Assembly: GCA_021849525.1 (NCBI GenBank)
Contig: JAJZSS010000064.1
Location: 1,202-7,422 of the forward strand
Source of the DNA: Chloroflexota bacterium
GTDB lineage: Bacteria > Chloroflexota > Anaerolineae > Anaerolineales > UBA4823
DNA: 6,221 nucleotides
Direction: 5' to 3'
The translations under genes and the position numbers were made by a program. Numbering within the stretch: the stretch's first letter is position 1; each line of letters begins with the position of its first letter. The notes beneath the pieces are model-generated. The model saw nothing but the letters and a program-made list of their open reading frames with translations. It was not told where the DNA came from and ran no database searches. Below are positions 1-5,478 of the stretch, piece after piece.

Positions 1-2
1 AC

Positions 3-389
3 TACAATGTCATCCGGCGCGAGGTGATGGAAGCTCGCTTCCCCAATTCCCGCCGCTCCTTTACCCGTTTACGGGGCATGGAAGTATGCGGTGGAGATTT
101 AAATTTGATGCATGTCCGCATGCTGGCCGGGAAAAACGACGTCTGGGAGAAGATCATCGCCTCCCGTAAAAACGTGTTCAAACAGGCGGCATTAATCGGC
201 TATGATACCCTGGTACTGCTCATGCTGCGCTTGATCGACGTGGATCAGGCAGTAAAAATGGTCAGCAAGCGCTTAAAAATTAAGGGCCGCGGCCTGGTGT
301 GCCCATACGCGGAAATCGGCATGGATGTGGACAAGCCCTTCCAACTGGAGATGGTCCGCGCCGACCTGAGCCGTAAGGTGCAAGCCTGA
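3..389 (+). CDS. MobA-like nucleotidyltransferase, C-terminal part (5' end outside window)
   Basis: The reading frame is open from base 3 to a TGA at 387-389 and enters from the left edge, reading YNVIRREVMEARFPNS at its start. The GTG at 24 and ATG at 27 are therefore internal codons, not the start. The visible 128 residues resemble the C-terminal half of bacterial NTP-transferase-domain (MobA/GT-A-like) proteins that I associate with Chloroflexota. Recognisable blocks are EVCGGDLN, the stretch ASRKNVFKQAALIGYDTL, and near the C-terminus CPYAEIGMDVDKPFQLE. The Asp residues of that last block occupy the place where this superfamily has its second metal-binding aspartate. The N-terminal nucleotide-binding loop is not in the window. 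Such enzymes move a nucleotide from an NTP onto a phosphorylated small molecule or cofactor; the substrate cannot be read here. The neighbouring PAP2 gene, 7 bp downstream, hints at lipid or sugar-phosphate metabolism. The family assignment is from memory of the motifs and is fairly confident; the substrate is unknown. Confidence 0.75.
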   Translation, partial: YNVIRREVMEARFPNSRRSFTRLRGMEVCGGDLNLMHVRMLAGKNDVWEKIIASRKNVFKQAALIGYDTLVLLMLRLIDVDQAVKMVSKRLKIKGRGLVCPYAEIGMDVDKPFQLEMVRADLSRKVQA

Positions 390-396
390 CGCTGCC

Positions 397-909
397 ATGG
401 CCTGGCAAAAGCTCTTAGAAATCGACGCCCGCCTGACGCAGCAAGTCCGGGTTGCCGAACGCCCTGGCTGGCTGCGTAACCTGGCGATCTTTTTCGCTCA
501 TTCGGGGGATTCATGGTTCTGGCTGCTGGCGTTGGGGCTGGTGTGGCTGCTGGGAAATGCCGAATGGAAATCCAAAGCTATAACCTTTGCTGCCGCGATG
601 ATCATCGCGGCAGCCTTTGTGTTCACGATAAAATTTTCCGTCCGCAGGCAGCGTCCCAAAGGTGAGTGGGGAAGCATTTACCGCAACACCGACCCCCATT
701 CATTTCCATCCGGGCATGCTACCCGGGCTGCGCTTCTGGCAGTCCTGGCGATCGGGTTGGGTCCTCCCTGGCTGGCAGTCGGGCTGGGAATCTGGGCGCC
801 TCTGGTCATCCTGGCGCGGGTGGGAATGGGGGTCCACTATTTAACGGATGTCGTTGCTGGTGCTGTGTTGGGTGTGCTCCTTGGGATCGCCGGCTTATTT
901 CTCCTGTAA
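397..909 (+). CDS. PAP2-family membrane phosphatase
   Basis: This 170-residue integral membrane protein has the complete type 2 phosphatidic acid phosphatase signature. Motif 1 is K79-x6-R86-P87 (KFSVRRQRP), motif 2 is P104-S-G-H107, and motif 3 is R141-x5-H147-x3-D151 (RVGMGVHYLTD). In this family H147 is the expected phosphohistidine nucleophile and H107 the acid. About five hydrophobic segments are visible, roughly at 40-53, 60-79, 109-121, 124-141 and 148-170. The active site is expected on the outer face of the membrane. Family substrates include phosphatidic acid, phosphatidylglycerophosphate and undecaprenyl diphosphate, and the sequence does not choose among them. The ATG lies 7 bp after the nucleotidyltransferase stop with no clear Shine-Dalgarno, so translation is probably coupled to the gene before it. 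The stop is 19 bp from the stop of the convergent isomerase gene. Length is normal for a small PAP2 protein. Family is very secure; substrate is open. Confidence 0.93.
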   Translation: MAWQKLLEIDARLTQQVRVAERPGWLRNLAIFFAHSGDSWFWLLALGLVWLLGNAEWKSKAITFAAAMIIAAAFVFTIKFSVRRQRPKGEWGSIYRNTDPHSFPSGHATRAALLAVLAIGLGPPWLAVGLGIWAPLVILARVGMGVHYLTDVVAGAVLGVLLGIAGLFLL

Positions 910-910
910 T

Positions 911-924
911 TCAGAACTCTCTGA
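911..924. repeat. Short inverted repeat between convergent stops
   Basis: TCAGA-ACTC-TCTGA forms a perfect 5 bp stem with a 4 nt loop and fills most of the 19 bp between the PAP2 and isomerase stop codons. It is AT-balanced and has no T-tract on either side, so it does not qualify as an intrinsic terminator by itself. It may be chance. No better terminator is visible between these convergent genes. Confidence 0.25.
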
Positions 925-928
925 GCGA

Positions 929-1993
929 TCAACCCCTCTGGCTGAGCTCTGCTTTTAAGCTCTCGCTCGCATCCACCGGGGTGGGGTCCACTCCATAGAT
1001 CATTGCCAGGTAATAAGCCAGGTAATCCCCAAAATGCAGGGCTGTCCACTGGTTCACCAGCGCGGAATTTCCCGGCGCAGTATAGGTATCTGTCCCCAGA
1101 CCTTCCAGCATCAATACTTTCCGGGTTACTTCGGCACGCAGATGATTGCGTGGATGGTCGGTGGACGATTCCAGGAACACGACCATCGTCCGTGAGAGCT
1201 GGTCTTGCGGGTAGATCACCCCTGCCACCGTATTGTGGTCAGCTTCTGGCAGGACATCGAATTGCGCCCAGCACTTGGCCAGCTCACTCAGCTGGCCTTT
1301 CCAGCGCCGGGCGACCGGCGCCAGCACTCCCGCTCCGATGACCAGCGGCCAGCGATCCACCAGCTGGCCTGCCAGGCGTTTTGCCGGATTGGCGGCCACC
1401 GGGCTTTCGCAGCCAATGATTTCCTGCTGGTAGCGCATGTTTGCGACCGCATTCAACAGCTCCACTTGCGGGTCGGGGACCAGGCCCAGGTGGGTAACCA
1501 GGGCCAGGAGCAAGCCAAAGGACCAGCCTACCGCAGCGCGGGGCTGACCGGCATGCACAAATCGCCATAGCGGAACGCCGGCATCGCGGGCAGATTGAGC
1601 CAGCTTACCGCCGGTGGTGATCGCCAGGAGATTAGCGCGTGCCTGGCGGGCCTGCTCAAACACAGATAAGACTTCTTCGGTATTGCCGGAGTGCGACGAA
1701 CAGATCACCAGGGTTCCGGGCTGGTGCGCCCAGGCGGGTAATGCATAATCCCGGTGGAGAATTACCGGGATGGGGCAAATCCCTTCCAGCCAGGCGATGA
1801 GCAGGTCGGCTCCGATGGCTGAGCCGCCCATGCCGGCGATCAATATTTGCCGGATATCTTTCCAGGCAGGCAGGGGTTGGCTGAGGCCGAACTGATAAGC
1901 AGCCTGCAGCTGGGTGGGTAAGCCCTCAATCTCTGCTCGCATGCCCTGAAGATCGATCTTAGAATACTCTTCCGGGTGATCTAGAATTTGCAT
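929..1993 (-). CDS. Bifunctional phosphoglucose/phosphomannose isomerase (SIS-domain type)
   Basis: This cytoplasmic enzyme of 354 residues interconverts glucose-6-phosphate or mannose-6-phosphate with fructose-6-phosphate. It belongs to the SIS-fold PGI/PMI family first known from archaea, not to the classical PGI family. The first SIS domain shows GMGGSAIG at 54-61 and the sugar-phosphate loop SSHSGNTEE at 99-107. The second contains QLSELAK with E237 and LPEADHN with H253. Their 16-residue spacing equals that of the catalytic Glu/His pair known in the archaeal enzyme. The C-terminus has GDYLAYYLAMIYGVDPTPV at 322-340 and a lysine, K347, about where the family's catalytic lysine is expected. 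The ATG at 1993 is chosen because GGAG sits 6 nt upstream; an ATG at 1999 abuts GGAG directly, and a TTG at 2032 would add 13 residues unlike the family start. It is the last gene of the five-gene minus-strand run. The active-site block reads EADHN where archaeal members usually have ELNHN. Family very secure. Confidence 0.93.
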   Translation of the reverse strand: MQILDHPEEYSKIDLQGMRAEIEGLPTQLQAAYQFGLSQPLPAWKDIRQILIAGMGGSAIGADLLIAWLEGICPIPVILHRDYALPAWAHQPGTLVICSSHSGNTEEVLSVFEQARQARANLLAITTGGKLAQSARDAGVPLWRFVHAGQPRAAVGWSFGLLLALVTHLGLVPDPQVELLNAVANMRYQQEIIGCESPVAANPAKRLAGQLVDRWPLVIGAGVLAPVARRWKGQLSELAKCWAQFDVLPEADHNTVAGVIYPQDQLSRTMVVFLESSTDHPRNHLRAEVTRKVLMLEGLGTDTYTAPGNSALVNQWTALHFGDYLAYYLAMIYGVDPTPVDASESLKAELSQRG

Positions 1994-1999
1994 GGTCAT

Positions 2000-2003
2000 C
2001 TCC
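2000..2003 (-). promoter_or_regulatory. Ribosome binding site deciding the isomerase start
   Basis: On the minus strand GTGGAG is followed by ATGACCATG. The GGAG core lies 6 nt from the second ATG (1993) and 0 nt from the first (1999), which favours the second as the start. It is one of only a few recognisable Shine-Dalgarno sites in the window. Confidence 0.6.
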
Positions 2004-2013
2004 ACACTGCGGG

Positions 2014-2025
2014 GGAATCGTTTCC
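2014..2025. repeat. Small inverted repeat in the rsmI-isomerase gap
   Basis: GGAA-TCGT-TTCC forms a perfect 4 bp stem with a 4 nt loop, extendable by two G-C pairs after one mismatch (2011-2028). It is in the 49 bp gap between rsmI and the isomerase gene, the only gap above 5 bp in the run. It has no T-tract. It might be a weak processing or attenuation hairpin, or chance. Confidence 0.2.
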
Positions 2026-2042
2026 ACCCCAAAGATCCTTAA

Positions 2043-2873
2043 TTAGCCAGTTTTTTGAAGCTCCAGGAGCATCCCATACACTTTACGGCGGGGCCAGCCG
2101 CTGCGCTGGGCCAGTCGGGCCGCCAGCTGCGCCGGCGGTTCGGCTTCTGCAAGCCCCTGGATCAATGCTTGCTCGATTTTAGCAGTATCCCACTCTATTA
2201 CTTCAGCAGATTTCCCGGCAACGACCAGGGTAAATTCGCCGCGCGGGGGATTTTGCCGAAAAACTTCCCGAACTTCATCCAGAGTACCGCGCTGGATCTC
2301 TTCGAAGCGCTTGGTCAGCTCACGGGTTACTGCCGCCTCTCGGTTCCCCAGGACCAGCCGCAGGTCATCCAGTGAAGCCAGCAGGCGGTGGGGAGCCTCC
2401 AGAAAGATGAGCGTATAAGGCTGGTCTGCCACCTGTTCCAGCCAGCGACGCCGCTCGCTTGATTTGCGCGGCAGATAGCCGAGATATAGAAAGGCATCCG
2501 TGGGCAGACCCGAGGCAACCAGGGCAGCCACCGGCGCGCTGGGCCCGGGCACCGGACTGACGGAGAATCCGGCAGCCAGGGCTGCCCGCACCAGCTCATA
2601 ACCCGGATCGTTCAGGGCGGGTGTGCCGGCATCGGAGACCAGCGCCACATCGCCACCTTCCAGGGCGCTCAGGATGGCATCCACCTTCTGGAGCTTGTTA
2701 TGCTCGTAGTAGCTGGTGAGACGGGTTTTTATCTGGTAATGCTCCAGCAGCTTACGGGTCTGGCGGGTGTCTTCAGCCGCGATCAGACTCACCTCGCCCA
2801 GCAAGCGCAAGGCGCGCAAGGTGATATCTTCCAGGTTCCCAATCGGGGTAGCGATCAGAAAAAGAGTTCCCAT
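2043..2873 (-). CDS. rsmI: 16S rRNA (cytidine-1402-2'-O)-methyltransferase RsmI
   Basis: RsmI uses S-adenosylmethionine to methylate the 2'-hydroxyl of C1402 in the 16S rRNA decoding centre. The 276-residue protein is a complete tetrapyrrole-methylase-fold enzyme with the family's blocks in order: ATPIGNLEDIT at 8-18, AAEDTR at 32-37, SDAGTPALNDPG at 80-91, VPGPSA at 108-113, GYLPRK at 132-137, EAPHR at 159-163 and RELTK at 184-188. The C-terminal 45 residues, ending in SGWPRRKVYGMLLEL, match the small RsmI C-terminal helical domain. The ATG at 2873 is chosen because MGTLFLIATPIGNL is the usual N-terminus; the frame stays open 27 codons further upstream, but only as a shadow of the lipoprotein's 3' end. 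The start lies 5 nt after the lipoprotein stop and has no clear Shine-Dalgarno, so coupled translation is likely. EAPHR replaces the more common ESPHR. Length and motif set are typical. The call is very secure; its company of envelope genes is not obviously functional. Confidence 0.97.
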   Translation of the reverse strand: MGTLFLIATPIGNLEDITLRALRLLGEVSLIAAEDTRQTRKLLEHYQIKTRLTSYYEHNKLQKVDAILSALEGGDVALVSDAGTPALNDPGYELVRAALAAGFSVSPVPGPSAPVAALVASGLPTDAFLYLGYLPRKSSERRRWLEQVADQPYTLIFLEAPHRLLASLDDLRLVLGNREAAVTRELTKRFEEIQRGTLDEVREVFRQNPPRGEFTLVVAGKSAEVIEWDTAKIEQALIQGLAEAEPPAQLAARLAQRSGWPRRKVYGMLLELQKTG

Positions 2874-2878
2874 TGCAT

Positions 2879-4054
2879 TCAGGGCGCCGTCCAGGTAAGA
2901 AATTCCAGGCGAGCTGTATAAGTATTGGGATTGATCTCCTGCATGAAAGCCCAACCGGGTTGGCCTTCATCGGTCTGATAACATACATAGCGCTGGACCA
3001 GGTTCATCGCAACCAGCGAGGTCGCTTCCAGATCTGCCGCTTCGCAGTCCGCACGGTCTGGAGCCTGTTCTCCGTAGATTCCCAACCTCGCCTCATTCTG
3101 GGGTGTTATGCGGTGTAATCCATCCGGGTTGCTTTCATAAAGTATATCCTGCCCCGAGGTGATGTTCTCTTCACCCGTGTCCAGATCCAAGGAATCTCCC
3201 GGATTGAGGGTCACGGTGAGGCTGGTTGGAGGTGTTTGGGTCGGAGTGAGGTTGGTCGGAGGTGTTTGGGTTTGGGTTGGGGTGAGGCTGGGAGTCGCAG
3301 TATTCAGGTCCGGCGTTTGGGTCGGCTGGGTAACGCCAGGCGTGGGAGTCAGGGTGCGGGTGGGCGTGGGTGTCGGCGTAGCTTCGACCACAATCCGTAC
3401 CCAGAATGCCGCCGAACCTGAGGGACCAATCCCAAACGCCATCCCATCCGGATTGCGCAGCTTCCAATTACCCTGGAAAGTGCCGGCGCGGTTGGGTGCG
3501 ACCATATCGATGGCGATATCAATGCTCTCGCCCTTTGAAACCTCACGCGATAGAGCCAGATTATTCACTGCTCCAAGCATTTCCCCGGAGAAAAATGTGA
3601 CCCGGTAACCGGTTGTCCAGGTGCATTCACCTGCATTTTGCAGCCGCCAGATTTTCGTGAAGGGCTGCCCGGGCTCCATCGACGTATCATCGGGTACACT
3701 TACGTCAATCGGCGAGCCGGCCGCAGCGCGGTCGCAAGCCTGCACGGCCTGCTGTGTCCAGGTTGGCACGCCGGGCTGTGGCGTCTGGCTGGGCGAGCTG
3801 GTTACTGATACCAGAGTAGCACTGGGTGCCGTCTCATTTACTGGCGAGGGGGTCAACATGACCAGTAAAGTCGCCGTAACTGCCTGTGTCAGGCGAGCCT
3901 GCACGGTTTCATTAACCTGGGTGAGGTCCGGTGCGGGAGGTATCACCTCAGCAGAAACAGGCATATTGCAGCCTGTCGCCAGGCTTAACAAAGGCAATAG
4001 CAGCAGAAGGCTCCTCGCACGCCGTCTGACCGGTATGTGGATGGTAAGACTCAC
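2879..4054 (-). CDS. Lipoprotein with NBR1-type Ig-like domain and Thr/Pro-rich stalk
   Basis: The 391-residue product (counted from GTG 4054) begins with a lipoprotein signal: a basic RRRAR segment, the hydrophobic run SLLLLLPLLSLA and a lipobox ending ATGC at Cys29. After a Thr/Ser/Pro-rich spacer comes an Ig-like domain at about 107-224, starting CDRAA and containing PGQPFTKIWRLQNAGECTWT. This matches the bacterial relatives of the Ig-like domain of human NBR1, which are frequent in Chloroflexota surface proteins. A stalk at about 225-280 is almost wholly T, P, Q and N and includes two copies of TPTQTPPT(N/S)LT. The C-terminal ~110 residues form a separate unnamed module with two cysteines, C337 and C358, possibly a disulfide. 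The protein is expected outside the membrane, presenting binding domains; its ligand is unknown. GTG 4054 makes a GTGA overlap with the glycosyltransferase stop, with AGGAG 13 nt upstream. ATG 4078 in the same frame (399 residues, 28 bp overlap) is a serious alternative. Architecture is secure, function not. Confidence 0.88.
   Translation of the reverse strand: MSLTIHIPVRRRARSLLLLLPLLSLATGCNMPVSAEVIPPAPDLTQVNETVQARLTQAVTATLLVMLTPSPVNETAPSATLVSVTSSPSQTPQPGVPTWTQQAVQACDRAAAGSPIDVSVPDDTSMEPGQPFTKIWRLQNAGECTWTTGYRVTFFSGEMLGAVNNLALSREVSKGESIDIAIDMVAPNRAGTFQGNWKLRNPDGMAFGIGPSGSAAFWVRIVVEATPTPTPTRTLTPTPGVTQPTQTPDLNTATPSLTPTQTQTPPTNLTPTQTPPTSLTVTLNPGDSLDLDTGEENITSGQDILYESNPDGLHRITPQNEARLGIYGEQAPDRADCEAADLEATSLVAMNLVQRYVCYQTDEGQPGWAFMQEINPNTYTARLEFLTWTAP
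3216..3275. repeat. Two-copy 30 bp tandem repeat in the lipoprotein stalk
   Basis: Units at 3216-3245 and 3246-3275 share 24 of their first 26 bases, beginning GTGAGGCTGGTTGGAGGTGT and GTGAGGTTGGTCGGAGGTGT on the plus strand. A degenerate third GTGAGGCTGG begins at 3282. The unit is 30 bp, so copy-number change would keep the reading frame and alter stalk length by ten residues per unit. Confidence 0.75.
3268..3292 (+). other. G-quadruplex motif 1
   Basis: On the plus strand, GGG tracts at 3268-3270, 3274-3276, 3279-3282 (GGGG) and 3290-3292 are separated by loops of 3, 2 and 7 nt. This satisfies the usual G3+N1-7 intramolecular quadruplex rule. It lies on the template strand of the lipoprotein gene, so it would form in DNA and not in that gene's mRNA. 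Confidence 0.5.
3352..3370 (+). other. G-quadruplex motif 2
   Basis: GGG tracts at 3352-3354, 3358-3360, 3362-3364 and 3368-3370 have loops of 3, 1 and 3 nt, a compact arrangement expected to be stable. A fifth GGG at 3344-3346 could act as a spare tract through a 5 nt loop. Like motif 1 it is on the template strand of the lipoprotein gene. It corresponds to the TPTPTRTLTP-coding part of the stalk, so amino acid composition may be the sole cause. Confidence 0.55.
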
Positions 4055-5196
4055 TGGCTGGCGGGAGCTCCTGCCCATTTCGCCAGGATATGTCCAATTT
4101 CACGCGCAGCCTGGGGGCGCGCCAGCCGCTGGCAAGCAGCAACCGCCTCCTGATATTGATGCGGTTCTTCCAACCAGCTACGCAGCGCCTGTACCACCGG
4201 AGCCGGGCGCGGCGCCCAGACACCGGCTCCTTCGCCGACGACATAGCTTACATTACCATCCTCCTGGCCCGGCAAACGACTGTATAGGATCACCGGCAGC
4301 CCGGCATTCATAGCCTCGGAGATCGTCCCCGGTCCAGCTTTGGTCACCAGGAAATCACTGGCGCGCATAAAATCGGGCATTTCGCGCACAAATCCATAGA
4401 CTCGGGTAGGTATGGGCCAGCGCCGTGCTTCCAGGCGAGCTTTCAGGGCCTGGTTGCGCCCGGCAATGATTACCAGACTCAGCGGCAGGCCCGAGGCAGC
4501 AACCGCCTCAGCTGTTTGTTCCAAAGGACCCATCCCCTCTCCACCGCCCACCAACAATACAACGGGCAGACCTTGCGACCATCCCAGGCGCTGGCGTAAT
4601 TGCTCACGATCCCCTGCCGGCTGGCAAAAACGATCTGCGACCGGCAGACCAACAACCTGCACCTGCTCAGGGCGTAAGCCGCACTGCAGCGCCCGCTCGT
4701 AAGCGGGTTGGGTCGGAACAATACATAGGTCAGCCTGGCGGTGGTACCAGAGGGCATGGGTGGTCACCAGGTCGGTGACGATATTGATAAATGGAACTCG
4801 CTCGTGGCCCAGTGCTTTGAGCACTGGCGCGGCGGCTAATGGATGCACCGACACGATCAAATCGGCAGGGTGATCCTGGATCAGCTGGCGCATTGCCTTA
4901 CGCATAACCGGCCAGGCGCTGGCAGTCATTACCCGGGCTTGTGGGTGACCATTGCTCAATTTATAACCCAGGCCCCAGGCGTGCGGCAACTTGACCATTT
5001 GGGGATATAAATCCGGCATGTAATTTAGCGGCACCGGACCATATTCCTTGAATATATCGACCATTTCAAGATTAAAGCAGCCGGGAAATTCTATTTCCAG
5101 GGCTTCAATGATCGCTTCGGCTGCGCTGCGATGCCCCCCGCCTGTATCCGAAAAGAGAAAGACTATTTTTTTGCAGTGTTGATCATTCTGATTCAT
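4051..5196 (-). CDS. MGDG-synthase-like glycosyltransferase (GT28 type)
   Basis: This 381-residue protein has the two-domain GT-B layout of the monogalactosyldiacylglycerol synthase / processive diacylglycerol glucosyltransferase family. The N-terminal acceptor domain opens with [19 protein letters not shown], in which S16-DTGGGH22 is the family hallmark, followed by VSVHPL at 115-120 and [11 protein letters not shown] at 141-151. The C-terminal nucleotide-sugar domain has VGLPV at 182-186, GGGEGMG at 217-223, YGFV at 267-270, [11 protein letters not shown] at 285-295 and LPGQEDGN at 308-315. Members transfer galactose or glucose from a UDP-sugar to diacylglycerol at the cytoplasmic face of the membrane; the related MurG acts on lipid I. 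A glycolipid product is therefore likely, but sugar and acceptor are not readable. The ATG overlaps the DUF951 stop by 14 bp and has no Shine-Dalgarno, only an A-rich AAAAAATG, so coupling is likely. The stop overlaps the lipoprotein start. Length and motifs are complete. Confidence 0.93.
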   Translation of the reverse strand: MNQNDQHCKKIVFLFSDTGGGHRSAAEAIIEALEIEFPGCFNLEMVDIFKEYGPVPLNYMPDLYPQMVKLPHAWGLGYKLSNGHPQARVMTASAWPVMRKAMRQLIQDHPADLIVSVHPLAAAPVLKALGHERVPFINIVTDLVTTHALWYHRQADLCIVPTQPAYERALQCGLRPEQVQVVGLPVADRFCQPAGDREQLRQRLGWSQGLPVVLLVGGGEGMGPLEQTAEAVAASGLPLSLVIIAGRNQALKARLEARRWPIPTRVYGFVREMPDFMRASDFLVTKAGPGTISEAMNAGLPVILYSRLPGQEDGNVSYVVGEGAGVWAPRPAPVVQALRSWLEEPHQYQEAVAACQRLARPQAAREIGHILAKWAGAPASQ

Positions 5197-5386
5197 TTTT
5201 TGGTTGGCTGACGATTCCCTTCATCCGCTGTGCTAACAGGCGCCGCGGCAGCAGTACTCGCCGCCCACAGTTCAGGCATTCCAGGCCAATATCTCCTCCC
5301 AGGCGGACCACTTTCCATTCGTAGCTCCCGCAGGGATGAGGTTTGCGCAGGCGGACTACGGTTTCTAATTTCAGGTCGGGCAGCAT
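5183..5386 (-). CDS. DUF951 family small Cys-containing protein
   Basis: The 67-residue product matches the DUF951 family, whose members are usually about 60-70 residues long. It contains KPHPCG at 15-20, the aromatic EW pair at 23-24, [15 protein letters not shown] at 30-44 and LPR at 46-48. C19, C37 and C40, perhaps with H17, could bind a metal in a zinc-ribbon-like way; that is my reading of the spacing. The family has no established function that I know of and is common in Firmicutes and other Gram-positive-type bacteria. ATG 5386 is chosen over the upstream in-frame ATG at 5431 because the family begins a few residues before the VxLxKPHPCG block and because a promoter -10 box lies between the two. 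It is the first gene of the minus-strand run and overlaps the glycosyltransferase start by 14 bp. No Shine-Dalgarno is seen, which fits a leaderless mRNA. Family secure, role unknown. Confidence 0.9.
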   Translation of the reverse strand: MLPDLKLETVVRLRKPHPCGSYEWKVVRLGGDIGLECLNCGRRVLLPRRLLAQRMKGIVSQPKNESE

Positions 5387-5389
5387 GCA

Positions 5390-5401
5390 GGCATTATAAC
5401 A
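5390..5401 (-). promoter_or_regulatory. Extended -10 promoter for the DUF951 operon, predicted leaderless
   Basis: On the minus strand TGTTATAATGCC contains a perfect extended -10 (TGnTATAAT) at 5401-5393. Six bases (GCCTGC) separate the box from the DUF951 ATG at 5386, which places the expected +1 on the A of the start codon. No good -35 is seen: TTTTGC or ATTTTG at 16-17 nt spacing is weak, as is common with extended -10 promoters. Confidence 0.68.
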
Positions 5402-5437
5402 TGGCGCCTGTGGGGCAAAATCCAACGCCACGCAGAC

Positions 5438-5447
5438 CAGGATCCTG
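5438..5447. promoter_or_regulatory. Candidate operator palindrome midway between divergent promoters
   Basis: CAGGATCCTG is a perfect 10 bp palindrome centred at 5442.5, within 3 bp of the midpoint between the two -10 boxes. It runs into two further small palindromes, CTGCAG and CAGCTG, up to 5453. A regulator site serving both promoters is possible, but palindromes of this length do occur by chance. Confidence 0.25.
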
Positions 5448-5478
5448 CAGCTGAAGCGCAGATACGCTTAATCGTCAA

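Larger units (their letters stand above)
3215..3382 (-). other. Low-complexity Thr/Pro stalk-coding segment
   Basis: This stretch of the lipoprotein gene encodes about 56 residues, nearly all T, P, Q, N, L or S. The coding strand is rich in A and C, so the plus strand is rich in G and T with many GGG tracts. Such stalks in surface proteins hold a domain away from the membrane and may be O-glycosylated; the latter is speculation here. Confidence 0.8.

Noticed and set aside
24..29. GTG/ATG pair as the start of the first gene
   Set aside because: The frame continues upstream to the window edge with family-like residues (YNVIRREV), so these are internal Val and Met codons.
1994..2032. TTG start at 2032 for the isomerase
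   Set aside because: The 13 extra residues do not look like the family N-terminus and the GGAG site supports ATG 1993.
2874..2954. Longer RsmI start at 2954
   Set aside because: The extra 27 codons lie inside the lipoprotein gene, and RsmI normally starts at the MGTLFLIATP block.
3159..3608. Plus-strand open frame of 149 codons across the lipoprotein gene
   Set aside because: It is Val/Gly-rich because it is the antisense of Thr/Pro codons, has no family resemblance, and lies wholly inside a well-supported gene.
3621..4313. Plus-strand open frame of 230 codons over the lipoprotein/glycosyltransferase junction
   Set aside because: It spans two well-supported antisense genes, has no recognisable motif, and its composition fits a GC-rich shadow frame.
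4961..4970. TATAAA-like sequence on the minus strand inside the glycosyltransferase gene as an internal promoter
   Set aside because: It lacks a -35 and a complete -10, and no gene start lies at a suitable distance downstream.
5190..5200. A6 run at the DUF951/glycosyltransferase overlap as a programmed frameshift site
   Set aside because: A -1 slip meets a TGA at once. A +1 slip would fuse the proteins, but each has its normal family length, so simple coupling is a better explanation.
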